Assembly: GCA_034520625.1 (NCBI GenBank) | Contig: JAXHNI010000012.1 | Coordinates: 124,001-188,000, forward strand | DNA from: JAANXG01 sp034520625 | GTDB taxonomy: Bacteria > Pseudomonadota > Gammaproteobacteria > Arenicellales > JAANXG01 | Direction of reading: 5' to 3' | Length of the DNA: 64,000 nt | Part shown: piece after piece, positions 36,698-45,130 of the stretch | Layout of the letters: every line of letters starts with the position of its first letter | Position numbering within the stretch: position 1 is the first letter of the stretch | The notes under the pieces: generated by a model | The model's database searches: none | The model's input: only the letters and a program-made list of their open reading frames with translations | What the model was told of the DNA's origin: nothing | Position numbers and translations under genes: made by a program

Positions 36698-37414
36698 ATG
36701 AACGCCGTCCCCATAAAAGCCCTGTTTTTTGACGTGTTCGGCACCGTGGTGGACTGGCGCAACACCATCATCAAGGAAGGCGAAATACTGAACCGCAGCC
36801 ACGACCTGGACGTCGACTGGGCACGGTTCGCGGACCGGTGGCGCGGCATGTACCAGCCGGCGATGGAGCAAGTCCGGAACGGCACCCGGCCCTGGACGGT
36901 GCTGGATACACTGCACCGGGAGAGCCTGGAGACCCTGATCGACGAGTTCGGGCTTCAGGGCCTGGACAGCCGGGAACGCGACGAGCTGAACCGGGTCTGG
37001 CACCGGCTCGACCCCTGGCCCGATTCGGTAGCGGGGCTCGCCGCGCTCAAGCGTCGGTTCATCGTTGCGCCGCTGTCCAACGGCAATGTGTCCTTGCTGG
37101 TGAACATGGCGAAGTACGCCGGTTTGCCCTGGGATGTCATCCTGGGGGCGGAAGTCGCAGGCCATTACAAACCCCAGCCCGAAGCATACCTCGCCGCCGC
37201 CCGGCTACTGGATCTGCCGCCGGCGCAGTGCATGATGGTTGCGGCGCACAACGATGACCTGGAAGCGGCGTCCGGGCTTGGCTTCCAGACCGCGTTCGTT
37301 GCGCGGCCGCTGGAGCACGGACCGAATCAACAAACCGACCTGGCGCCCACCAGCGAGTGGAACGCATGCGCCAACGGCATCGACGAGCTGGCCGGCCTGC
37401 TGGGCGGGCAGTAA
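36698..37414 (+). CDS. haloacid dehalogenase type II-like HAD hydrolase
   Basis: This 238-residue protein starts at MNAVPIKALFFDVFGTVVDW. The nucleophile Asp in FFDVFGTVVDWR, the LSNGN motif (Ser/Asn of motif II) and Lys/Asp of the later motifs (GHYKPQPEAY, VAAHNDDLEAA) match the L-2-haloacid dehalogenase subfamily. It should hydrolyse a C-halogen bond or act as a related phosphatase; many family members have no proven haloacid activity. It stands alone between divergent genes, about 100 nt before the antiporter. Confidence 0.85.
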   Translation: MNAVPIKALFFDVFGTVVDWRNTIIKEGEILNRSHDLDVDWARFADRWRGMYQPAMEQVRNGTRPWTVLDTLHRESLETLIDEFGLQGLDSRERDELNRVWHRLDPWPDSVAGLAALKRRFIVAPLSNGNVSLLVNMAKYAGLPWDVILGAEVAGHYKPQPEAYLAAARLLDLPPAQCMMVAAHNDDLEAASGLGFQTAFVARPLEHGPNQQTDLAPTSEWNACANGIDELAGLLGGQ

Positions 37415-37515
37415 CCCGGCGCGGGACGCTTCGGGAGGCTGGATGAACGACACCGGTTGTCGGCGGGTTATAATCGCCGCGCAGCGCACCGAAACAAGAA
37501 GAAAGGAGCCCCGCC

Positions 37516-39087
37516 ATGTTCGAAGTCGTCTGTATCAGTTTCGCCCTCGTATTCGGACTCGCCGTGCGGCAGATCGGCCTGCCCCCCCTGGTCGGATTTC
37601 TGGCCGCCGGATTCGCCCTCAACTACTTCGGCGCCGAGCTGGGCATCCCGTCGGATACCGGGTCCATCCTGCATCACCTGGCGCACCTCGGTGTGTTGAT
37701 GCTGCTTTTCACCGTAGGCCTGAAGCTCAAGCTCAAGCAGCTCGTGCAGCCCCATGTCATCGGCGGCGGCCTCGGTCACCTGGCGACTACCGTTGCGATA
37801 TTCACGCCCGGCATTCATTTCATCGCCGGCGTCGACTGGAACACGGCGCTGCTGCTCGGCATCGCGCTGGCGTTCTCCAGCACCGTGCTGGCCGCGAAGA
37901 TCCTGGAAGCCAAGCGCGAGCTGGGCGCCTTCCACGGCCGGACGGCTATCGGCATCCTGATCATCCAGGACCTGGTGGCTTTGCTGGTACTGAGCATCTG
38001 GGGCGGCCATACGCCGTCGATCTGGGCGCTGCTGGTGTTCGCCCTGCCCCTGCTTCGCCCCGTCCTGCACTGGCTGCTCAATATCAGCGGGCACGATGAG
38101 CTCCTGGTACTGATGGGCATGCTGCTGGCGGTGGTGCTCGGGGGAATGGGCTTCGAGGCGCTGGGCCTCAGCCCGGAGCTGGGCGCCCTGATAATGGGGG
38201 TCCTGCTGTCGAATCATCCGCGCGCCCAGGAGCTGTCGGACTCGCTGTGGAGCCTCAAGGAAATGTTCCTGGTGGGCTTTTTCCTCCAGATCGGCATGTC
38301 CGGCCTGCCGGACATGGGGGCGGTAATATTCGCCCTGGCGTTCGGCCTGCTCCTGCCCCTTAAAGGAATACTCTTTTTCTTTCTGCTCATCCTGTTTCGC
38401 CTGCGGGCGCGCAACGCTTTCCTGGCGGGATTGAGCCTGACGGCATACAGCGAGTTCGGGCTGATCGTCGCCGCGGTGGTGCTGCCCGAGTGGCTGGTGC
38501 CCCTGGCAATCACGGTATCGGTGTCGTTCGTCGTGGCGGCGCCGCTCAACCGTCTCGCCCATCCACTTTATGAGCGCCTGGAGGACTTTCTCGCCCGTTT
38601 CGAAAAGCCGGAGTCGCACCCGGACGAACAGGCGGCAAATCTCGGCGGCGCCCGGGTGCTGATCATCGGCATGGGGCGCACCGGCACCGCCGCCTACGAC
38701 TTCCTGCACGACCGGACCGACAAGCTGATCGGCCTGGATGCCGATCCGTACAAAGTCAGGGAGCAGGTGGAAGCGGGCCGCAACGTTGTCTACACCGACG
38801 CCGAGGACGCCAACTTCTGGCACGGCGTGGACATCACCGGCGTGGAAGCGGTTGTGCTGGCGATGGACGATATCGAGTCCAAGCTCATCTCCGCGCGCAG
38901 CCTGCGGGCACTCGGCTTCGAGGGACCGGTTGTCTCCCATGCGCTGTACGAGGACCACGTGGACCGGATCAAGGCAGCCGGCGCCAACGAAACCTATCTC
39001 ACCATGTATGAAGCGGGGGTAGGACTCGCTGAGCACACCTGGGAGGCGTTGAGCGTCGAGACACCCGGTGAGACCACGGGCGCCTGA
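37516..39087 (+). CDS. monovalent cation:proton antiporter with TrkA-N domain (KefB/YbaL-like)
   Basis: The protein has 523 residues. About twelve transmembrane helices (1-385) of the CPA2 family include GFLAAGFALN, LGVLMLLFTVGLKLKL, ALAFSSTVLAAKIL and GRTAIGILIIQDLVALLVL. A Rossmann RCK/TrkA-N domain follows (about 395-515, VLIIGMGRTGTAAYDFLHD). It exchanges K+ or Na+ for protons under nucleotide control. Upstream is GAAAGGAG-type ribosome binding. It is shorter than KefB/KefC (about 600) and closer in layout to YbaL. Expression probably ends at the hairpin at 39239-39276. Confidence 0.9.
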   Translation: MFEVVCISFALVFGLAVRQIGLPPLVGFLAAGFALNYFGAELGIPSDTGSILHHLAHLGVLMLLFTVGLKLKLKQLVQPHVIGGGLGHLATTVAIFTPGIHFIAGVDWNTALLLGIALAFSSTVLAAKILEAKRELGAFHGRTAIGILIIQDLVALLVLSIWGGHTPSIWALLVFALPLLRPVLHWLLNISGHDELLVLMGMLLAVVLGGMGFEALGLSPELGALIMGVLLSNHPRAQELSDSLWSLKEMFLVGFFLQIGMSGLPDMGAVIFALAFGLLLPLKGILFFFLLILFRLRARNAFLAGLSLTAYSEFGLIVAAVVLPEWLVPLAITVSVSFVVAAPLNRLAHPLYERLEDFLARFEKPESHPDEQAANLGGARVLIIGMGRTGTAAYDFLHDRTDKLIGLDADPYKVREQVEAGRNVVYTDAEDANFWHGVDITGVEAVVLAMDDIESKLISARSLRALGFEGPVVSHALYEDHVDRIKAAGANETYLTMYEAGVGLAEHTWEALSVETPGETTGA

Positions 39088-39170
39088 CGGAAAAAACTAC
39101 CAGCAACATTCGCAGTAGGAGTGGTTTCTACGGCGCAGGCTCTTAGCCTTGATATGACAAAACGAAGCCC

Positions 39171-39222
39171 GTGTGGGTCAGGCTTCAAGCCTGACATGTC
39201 AGGCCTGAAGCCTGACCCACAC
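39171..39222. repeat. TGTGGGTCAGGC palindrome, full copy
   Basis: This 52-bp near-perfect palindrome consists of GTGTGGGTCAGGCTTCAAGC and its complement around ACATGT. It lies after the antiporter gene. Related copies are at 31167-31195, 41693-41742 and 55005-55056. Confidence 0.8.
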
Positions 39223-39238
39223 CTTGCCCGACAGGGCC

Positions 39239-39276
39239 GGGCCGGCTCGCCTTCCGTGGCAAGCCGGCCCCTTTCT
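39239..39276 (+). terminator. rho-independent terminator after antiporter
   Basis: GGGCCGGCT (39239-39247) pairs with AGCCGGCCC (39262-39270) across a 14-nt loop and is followed by CTTTCTT. It terminates plus-strand transcription. Its end touches the TonB receptor stop codon on the other strand. Confidence 0.7.
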
Positions 39277-41513
39277 TACATGTCGATCTCGACGCCGACG
39301 AACCAGGTGCGGTCACGGCCCGGCCGCGGACCGAGGGGCTGGCGGGAGACGATGTACTCCTCTTCCAGCAGGTTGTGGACGCCACCAAAGAGCCTGGCGT
39401 TGCTGTTGAGATTGTAGTGGGCGCTGACGTCCACCACCGTGTAGCTGTCGGTCTTGCCGAAACGGGCGTCGGGATTGCCCTCGCCGTCCACTTCCGCGCT
39501 GACGTTGTTTGCGCTGGTGAACGTTGAATCGACGTAGCTGGCGGTCAGGGACGCGCCCCAGCGCTCGAATTCCAGCGATGTGCCGGCGGTCAACTGATAC
39601 TCGGGGATGTAGGGCACCTTGTTGCCCTTGCGCCCGAAGCTGAAGATGGAGCCGGCGCTGGCTTCACCGGTGTCGCTCTGGATCTCGGCGTTGGTGTAGG
39701 TGAACGACAGAAAGTAGGGATTGCTGAACGACCAGCCGTTGGCCGCGCCGGCGTCGAACTGCGCCGACACCTCCACGCCATGGGCGTCCACTTCCCCGAG
39801 GTTCTCGGTTTCCGAGCTACCGGTGGCGCCGAAGTTCGGGGTCACGATCAGATCCTCGAATTGCGTGAGGAATCCGACGATCTCCGCGGCGGCCGCGCCG
39901 TCGCTGCGCGCGTAGCGCGTGCCGAGCTCGAAACCGATGCTGGTTTCCTCCTCGAGATTGTCGCCGATGGCGCCGCCGGGCCCCGGCGGTGAAAAGCCCA
40001 TGTGGACCCCGCCGAAGGCCTGCCACTCGTCATTAAGCCGGTAACCGGCGCCGATGCCGCCGCCCCACACGTCCAGCGACTCACCTCGGCGGGCGCCGGA
40101 GCTCCGATCATTGCGGGCGTAGTCGATGGATTCGTAGCGGATGCCCGGCGTGAACCACCAGTCGCCATGCTCGATGCGGTCCTGCAGGAACACCGCCACC
40201 GCGTCCGCGCTGTCGACGCGGTTCGCCTGGCTGCCGGGGATGCCCCGGCTGACTCCGGTAATGGCGCCGTTCGACGCCTGACTGTAGTCGTCCTCTTCCT
40301 GAAAACGGTCTTCCTCGTCCTCGTGGTAGCGAACACCGATCGTCAGCTCGTGGCTGGCCGCGCCGGTATCGAAGTAGGCAGTGCCTTCGGACTGCAGGCC
40401 CCAGGAGGAGTACTCGCGGCGGTTGGCGCGGACTTCGAGGGTGCAGGCTTCAGTGCCCCGCAGGCATCCCAGTCCCGGACCGCCGGCAAGGGCTCCGGAA
40501 ATGTCGCCGGCGCTGGTGCCATTGAGCTTATACCAGTTGCGGGCGAACTTGTTGTAGTAGGCCGTCGTGACCAGATCGAAGCTGTCCGAAGGCGCAACGA
40601 AGTGGCGGAGATGAAAGCGGTCGTGCTCGGTGTCGATGTTGTCGAAACGCGACGACGAGTAGCGACGGTACGGATCCTGCCTCAGGTCGGAAGTGGTCAA
40701 TCCGAGGTAGGTTTCGTCCGCTTCCTTGTCCGTATGGCCGTACTTCACCTCGAAGCGCTGGAACGTATCCGTATCCGGCTCCCAGGAAACCTTGAGCATC
40801 GGCTCGATATTGTGGAATCCCGTCCTGCCCGTGTCATTGAAATCCGGTGCCGAGTCGATCCGCTTGAAGCCGTCGGTCTCGCGGTAATAGATTTCCGCGA
40901 GGTAGCCAACCCGGCCATAATCGGTTTCCACCGTATTGCCATGGTAGGCGTGATTGCGGATCTCGTTGTTCTCGCCGTACTGGGCGCGGATGAAGGTACG
41001 CTCCTGGCCCGGGATCGGCGTGGAGATGTAGTTGATCGCGCCCCCGGTGGTATGGGGGCCGTACCGAATCTGGCTGGTCCCCTTCAGGACCTCGATGCCG
41101 CTCATGCGTCCGGTGGTCGGCGAGTAATAGGCCGAGGGCGCGGCATAAGGCGCGGGCGCCGCCAGGACGCCGTCCTCCATGAGGGTCACCTTGGCGCTGC
41201 GGCTGGTGTCGACGCCGCGCAGGCTGATGTTCGGGAAAATGCCGAAGCCGTCCTCCTCCCGGAGGTACACCCCCGGCACGCGGCGCAGGACGCGATTGAT
41301 ATCGTCGTAGGACTGCTCGCGCATCTGCTCCGCGGAAATATAGTGGGCGGAACCGGGAATGTCGTAGATGGCGGCGGGGTCGCCGATCACATTCACCCGG
41401 TTCAGCACGGCGGCGGAGTCGTTCCCGGCTTCCTGGGCGGCCGCGGGCGCCGCCAGGCCGAGTGCGAGTCCGGCAAACAGGCAGGTACGAATCTGGCATG
41501 GTCTTCGGGGCAT
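39276..41513 (-). CDS. TonB-dependent outer-membrane receptor, probably iron(III)-siderophore/citrate type
   Basis: The protein has 745 residues. I start it at MPRRPCQIRTC, preceded by a perfect AGAGGAG ribosome site. A signal peptide ends near AAPAAAQ. The plug domain follows, with INRVLRRVPGVYLREEDGFG, SLRGVDTSRSAKVTLMEDG and GGAINYISTPIP. Then comes a 22-strand barrel rich in aromatic strands, ending in the C-terminal strand DRTWFVGVEIDM. The pattern is close to FecA-like receptors. A Fur-like box 131 nt upstream fits iron control. It should import a ferric chelate with TonB-ExbBD energy. Confidence 0.9.
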   Translation of the reverse strand: MPRRPCQIRTCLFAGLALGLAAPAAAQEAGNDSAAVLNRVNVIGDPAAIYDIPGSAHYISAEQMREQSYDDINRVLRRVPGVYLREEDGFGIFPNISLRGVDTSRSAKVTLMEDGVLAAPAPYAAPSAYYSPTTGRMSGIEVLKGTSQIRYGPHTTGGAINYISTPIPGQERTFIRAQYGENNEIRNHAYHGNTVETDYGRVGYLAEIYYRETDGFKRIDSAPDFNDTGRTGFHNIEPMLKVSWEPDTDTFQRFEVKYGHTDKEADETYLGLTTSDLRQDPYRRYSSSRFDNIDTEHDRFHLRHFVAPSDSFDLVTTAYYNKFARNWYKLNGTSAGDISGALAGGPGLGCLRGTEACTLEVRANRREYSSWGLQSEGTAYFDTGAASHELTIGVRYHEDEEDRFQEEDDYSQASNGAITGVSRGIPGSQANRVDSADAVAVFLQDRIEHGDWWFTPGIRYESIDYARNDRSSGARRGESLDVWGGGIGAGYRLNDEWQAFGGVHMGFSPPGPGGAIGDNLEEETSIGFELGTRYARSDGAAAAEIVGFLTQFEDLIVTPNFGATGSSETENLGEVDAHGVEVSAQFDAGAANGWSFSNPYFLSFTYTNAEIQSDTGEASAGSIFSFGRKGNKVPYIPEYQLTAGTSLEFERWGASLTASYVDSTFTSANNVSAEVDGEGNPDARFGKTDSYTVVDVSAHYNLNSNARLFGGVHNLLEEEYIVSRQPLGPRPGRDRTWFVGVEIDM

Positions 41514-41643
41514 GAGTTTCTCCTCTTTTGTCGAATTTCGTGACAGGCAGCGCACCGCCCGGAATAGCACGCGATAATCGCGATTGAACACGTCGGGCGC
41601 CGCCTCCCAGGCGACTGGAATCCCAACAAGCGCGAAGGATAGC

Positions 41644-41662
41644 GCAAATAAGAACGATTCGC
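41644..41662 (-). promoter_or_regulatory. Fur-like box upstream of the TonB receptor
   Basis: GCAAATAAGAACGATTCGC resembles the Fur consensus (GATAATGATAATCATTATC) and differs at only two of 19 positions from the site at 42319-42337 read on the other strand. It lies about 131 nt before the receptor ATG. Confidence 0.6.
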
Positions 41663-41692
41663 AAAAGCGAAATATAACCACTCCCGGGTTGG

Positions 41693-41742
41693 TGTGGATC
41701 AGGCTTGATGCCTGACATCTCAGCCTTTAAGGCTGATCCACA
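41693..41742. repeat. TGTGGATCAGGC palindrome
   Basis: TGTGGATCAGGCTTGATGCC and the complementary arm CAGCCTTTAAGGCTGATCCA form a palindrome of the same family as 39171-39222 and 55005-55056. It lies between the TonB receptor promoter and the ankyrin gene end. Confidence 0.7.
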
Positions 41743-41797
41743 GAACGACGGATTTCTGTTTGAGTCGAAGCGGATGTCCGCTATCGTGGACCGGCAC

Positions 41798-42277
41798 TCA
41801 GTGGAAACGGGGTACGCCGTGTTCCGGATCACCGGCGGCGGATTTGCTTCCGATCACCGCGCCGTGGCGTTGCAGGAGCTCGGCGGTTTCGCGGCAGTGG
41901 GCCCGATACACGGCGGCGGCAAGCGGTGTCTCGCCGCAGCGGTTTCTCGTGTTGATCCGGGCCCCGGCGGCGATCAATCTCGCCAGGCACATGACGCACC
42001 CGCCCATCGCCGCGTAGTGGAGAGGCGTCATGCCAATGGCGTCCGCCTGGTTCACGTCCGCCCCCTTTTCGAGGTAGTACTCAACCAGAGTGATGTTCGG
42101 CTTCAGCGAGGCGTAGCAGAGCGCCGTCGGCTTCCCGACCCGGGTGCAGTCGGGGTGAAGCCCTACCTGCTCGATGTAGTGCCGGATCCTGTGCAGTTGC
42201 TGCAGCGCCGCGGCGACGAGAAAGTCGTCAACCAGCTCGGGGTCGGTCGGCGCGTCACCGACGGGAGATATTGCCAT
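41798..42277 (-). CDS. ankyrin repeat protein
   Basis: This 159-residue protein contains about three ankyrin repeats (about 45-150): NITLVEYYLEKGADVNQADA, GMTPLHYAAMGGCVMCLARL and GETPLAAAVYRAHCRETAEL. There is no signal peptide, so it is probably cytoplasmic and makes protein contacts. Two Cys pairs (CVMC, RC/HC) are present. It has a Fur-like box 42 nt upstream matching that of the neighbouring TonB receptor, so the two are probably iron-regulated together. The partner protein is unknown. Confidence 0.85.
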   Translation of the reverse strand: MAISPVGDAPTDPELVDDFLVAAALQQLHRIRHYIEQVGLHPDCTRVGKPTALCYASLKPNITLVEYYLEKGADVNQADAIGMTPLHYAAMGGCVMCLARLIAAGARINTRNRCGETPLAAAVYRAHCRETAELLQRHGAVIGSKSAAGDPEHGVPRFH

Positions 42278-42318
42278 GGTGTTTCTCGCCCGATTGTCAT
42301 TCGGTTAATATTAGTAAC

Positions 42319-42337
42319 GCGAATCGTTCGTATTAGC
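42319..42337 (-). promoter_or_regulatory. Fur-like box upstream of the ankyrin gene
   Basis: Read on the minus strand the site is GCTAATACGAACGATTCGC, 17/19 identical to the box at 41644-41662. A second partial palindrome, GCAAAT-TT-ATTTGC, overlaps it at 42336-42349. The pair of overlapping elements is typical of Fur operators. The site lies 42-60 nt before the ATG. Confidence 0.6.
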
Positions 42338-42475
42338 AAATTTATTTGCGAAATGGACAACCGAGCGGACAATGCGGCTTCGCCAGCCCGTGTGGGCGAG
42401 ACGCGGGAAAGTCGATGGGAGCGGCACGGCGAACCCTTGGCCATGGTCCGGGTCGAGAACCGGCATCAGGGTATA

Positions 42476-42585
42476 GGCCGGTGCCGGGGGCCATCCCCCA
42501 GGGCCGCTGTGAATACATCCCTGTACGCTCTGGCTCAAACATCCCTGTTTTCGACAGCCCTGGGGGATGGCCCCCGACACCGGCC
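42476..42585 (-). repeat. hairpin repeat with conserved loop, copy B
   Basis: The 110-bp element has arms GGCCGGTGCCGGGGGCCATC and GATGGCCCCCGACACCGGCC. On the minus strand the loop reads GTCGAAAACAGGGATGTTTG, GAGCCAGAGCGTAC, then AGGGATGTATTCACAGC. It lies in the 386-nt gap between the ankyrin gene and the DM13 gene. The match to copies A and C is close in the loop and compensatory in the arms. Confidence 0.82.
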
Positions 42586-42663
42586 ACCTGATTCACACGG
42601 GCTTTCTACCCCAACTACTACTTCGCGCAGGCCACTGAATGGTGGATATTGGTGGCGGGGATG

Positions 42664-43131
42664 CTAACGGTATTGCGCGGCGCTGATGAACTCCGAGAAG
42701 GCCTCGCACCAGACCACCACGGTGTTGTATTCCGCGGCGTCCACCGAAGGCGGGATCGGGACAATGAAGTTCTCGAAGGTGCGGACGGCACCGATGTCCA
42801 CGGAGCTCGCCTTCACCCGCTGGAAGCCCGCCTCGTCCTCGACGAACTCCGGCGCCAGGTACAACCGGTAGTCCGGCCCCGGCGCCAGGCGCCCCATCAG
42901 GGCGACGGCGTCAGAGCCGACCGTCACCCTCCCCTCGCCCCAGTGGAGGAAGTCGCTTCCCCTGAGCTCACGTTTGAACTCGCCGCTGTAGGCGGCGCCG
43001 GACATGACGCGCTCGAGATCAGCACCGGACGGGGAATCGGGGGCGATCAGGATCGGCAACGCATAGATGCCCAGCACGAACCCGATGCCGAGCACCACGA
43101 TGTGGGTCATGACCAGCAACCGCTTGTTCAT
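42664..43131 (-). CDS. DM13 domain membrane-anchored protein
   Basis: The protein has 155 residues. An N-terminal signal anchor (LLVMTHIVVLGIGFVLGIYA) precedes a DM13 domain (about 45-155). Its hallmarks are AAYSGEFKRELRGSDFLHWGEG, PDYRLYLAPEFVEDE and the end motif VVVWCEAFSEFISAAQYR with its conserved Cys. DM13 is thought to bind a redox cofactor or take part in electron transfer or hydroxylation chemistry; the bacterial function is poorly known. The start codon overlaps the acyl-CoA synthetase stop by 4 nt (ATGA), so it is translated from the same mRNA. Confidence 0.82.
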   Translation of the reverse strand: MNKRLLVMTHIVVLGIGFVLGIYALPILIAPDSPSGADLERVMSGAAYSGEFKRELRGSDFLHWGEGRVTVGSDAVALMGRLAPGPDYRLYLAPEFVEDEAGFQRVKASSVDIGAVRTFENFIVPIPPSVDAAEYNTVVVWCEAFSEFISAAQYR

Positions 43132-44768
43132 ACTCTTTTCCGCTCAGATTCGCCGGTTTCCCGCGCCCGCAGATCCATACGCCGGACCTTGCCGGTGGTG
43201 GTCATCGGCATCTCGTCGATGAACTCGATCTCCCGCGGGTACTCGTAGGCGGCGAGACGGTTTCTGACGGTATGCTGGATATCCTGCTTGAGGGCCTCGT
43301 CCCCGGCCACGCCGCGGGCCAGGACGATGAAGGCCTTGATGATGCTGCCGCGCAGCTCATCGGGCTTGCCGATGACGGCGGCCTGGGCCACGGCCGGGTG
43401 CTTGAGCAGACAGTCCTCGATTTCCCCCGGGCCGACGCGGTGCCCGGCGGTGGAGATCACGTCGTCGCGGCGGCCAACAAACCAGAGGTGGCCGTCGCCA
43501 TCCCGATACCCGACGTCCCCGGTCCGGAACCAGCCGTTGCTGATCTTCTCCCGTGTGGCCTGCTCGTTGTTCCAGTAGCCGAGGAACATCACCGGGTCGC
43601 CCACCCGCGCCGCCAGCTCGCCGGTCTCGCCCTGCGGCACCGGCTGACCGTCGTCGTCGATGGCGTCGACATCGTGGCCGGGGTACGGCCGGCCCATGGA
43701 CCCCGGCTTGACGTCCATGATCCCGGCGGAGTTGCCGACCAGGTAATTGAACTCCGTCTGGCCCCACATCTCGTTGATCTTCAGGTTCAGCACTTCCCGG
43801 CCCCATTCGAAGAGCTCTGCGCCCATGGCCTCCCCGGCGGTCATGATGCCGCGCCACTTGAAGTCCCGGGATCCCAGGCCCGGCACCTGCCGGATCATCT
43901 TCAGGGCCGTGGGCGGCACGAAGGCATTGGTGACGCCGTAGCGCTCCACGAGGTCCACGGCATGGTCGGCGTCGAACCGGCCGCCCTCGAATGCGACGAT
44001 GGGCGTGCCGTAGTGCCAGGCTGGAAGGAGCCCGTCCAGCAGGCCGCCGGTCCAGGCCCAGTCGGCGGGGGTCCAGAACACGTCCGCCGGTCCGGGATAG
44101 AAATTCTGGGACAGCTCGAAGCCCGGCAGATTGCCGATCAGGGACCGGTGGGCCACCAGCGCGCCCTTGGGCGGCCCGGTGGTTCCGGAGGTGTAGATGA
44201 GAAGGGCCGGGTCGTCGGCCAGGGTATCCACCATGTCGAAGCGGTCCGATGCCCGCTCCAGCATCGGCCAGAACCCGGCGTCGGCGGCGCTGTCACAGCT
44301 GATGACCGTTTCCAGATTCGGCAGCCGGGCCTTGATATCCTGGATCATTTCCACGTGCCGCCCGACGGTGATGACGGCCTTCGCGCCGCTGTCACCCAGG
44401 CGGTATTCGATGGCGTCGGGCCCGAACAGCACGGACAGGGGAAGGGAAACGGCGCCCAGCTTGTGGACGGCGATATGAGCGATCCCGGTCTCGATGCGCT
44501 GGGGCAGGACGATCCCGACGCGGTCCCCTCGCCCCACGCCCAGGTGGGCCAGGGCGTTCGCCAGGCGATTGGAGAGCGTGATCAGGTCGCCGAACGTCCA
44601 GGTACTGCGCTCGCCGGCCGCGTTTTCGTAATACACGGCGGTGCGGTCCGCGGTGGCCCGGTGCCGGTCGCAGACCTCCCGCGCCATGTTGTAGCGGTCG
44701 GGAACCTCCCAGCGGAAATCTCTGCGGATCGCATCGAAATCCTGGTAATCGCATGAAATCAGTGACAT
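43128..44768 (-). CDS. AMP-forming acyl-CoA synthetase (acetyl/medium-chain type)
   Basis: The protein has 546 residues, starting at MSLISCDYQDF after a GAGGAGG ribosome site. It activates a carboxylic acid to acyl-CoA through an acyl-AMP. Motifs are LLIYTSGTTGPPKGAL (P-loop), WGQTEFNY, GWFRTGDVGYRD, and the C-terminal catalytic Lys in TTTGKVRRMDLR. It resembles the ACSM/acetyl-CoA-synthetase-like group. It is translationally coupled to the DM13 gene. Confidence 0.9.
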   Translation of the reverse strand: MSLISCDYQDFDAIRRDFRWEVPDRYNMAREVCDRHRATADRTAVYYENAAGERSTWTFGDLITLSNRLANALAHLGVGRGDRVGIVLPQRIETGIAHIAVHKLGAVSLPLSVLFGPDAIEYRLGDSGAKAVITVGRHVEMIQDIKARLPNLETVISCDSAADAGFWPMLERASDRFDMVDTLADDPALLIYTSGTTGPPKGALVAHRSLIGNLPGFELSQNFYPGPADVFWTPADWAWTGGLLDGLLPAWHYGTPIVAFEGGRFDADHAVDLVERYGVTNAFVPPTALKMIRQVPGLGSRDFKWRGIMTAGEAMGAELFEWGREVLNLKINEMWGQTEFNYLVGNSAGIMDVKPGSMGRPYPGHDVDAIDDDGQPVPQGETGELAARVGDPVMFLGYWNNEQATREKISNGWFRTGDVGYRDGDGHLWFVGRRDDVISTAGHRVGPGEIEDCLLKHPAVAQAAVIGKPDELRGSIIKAFIVLARGVAGDEALKQDIQHTVRNRLAAYEYPREIEFIDEMPMTTTGKVRRMDLRARETGESERKRV

Positions 44769-44937
44769 GGCACCCTCCTCAGGCTGTCGAGGCACTTGGC
44801 GTGGTTTTCAGCCCCGTGCTCACCATTTGAAATTTGCACTCCTTTTCTCCATGCAACTTAGTGTCCCCGCCGTAGATTTTGCAACATTCGGCGAGCTCCG
44901 GGCGTTGGCCCGGCTCGAAGGCCTGCACGGATCGGGG

Positions 44938-45049
44938 AGGCCGGTGCCGGGGGCTGTCCCCCAGGGCTGTCGAAAACAGGGATGTTTGAGCCAGAGCGTA
45001 CAGGGAAGTATTTACAGCGGCCCTGGGGGACAGCCCCCGGCACCGGCCT
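44938..45049 (+). repeat. hairpin repeat with conserved loop, copy C
   Basis: The 112-bp element has nearly perfect arms of about 30 nt (AGGCCGGTGCCGGGGGCTGT / ACAGCCCCCGGCACCGGCCT) around a loop with GTCGAAAACAGGGATGTTTG, GAGCCAGAGCGTACAGGGA and TATTTACAGCGG. It occupies most of the 362-nt divergent gap between the acyl-CoA synthetase and enoyl-CoA hydratase genes. Confidence 0.85.
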
Positions 45050-45130
45050 GTACCTCGACGCTGGTTCTCGAACTTGACATCACACCCCCGCCGCGCACAA
45101 TGGTCAGCAATCCATGACGAGACCAATTCC

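Noticed and set aside
42163..42591. Short frames overlapping the hairpin element copy B, which could be read as a small protein.
   Set aside because: The same sequence in copies A and C is broken differently; codon phase is not conserved, only the fold.
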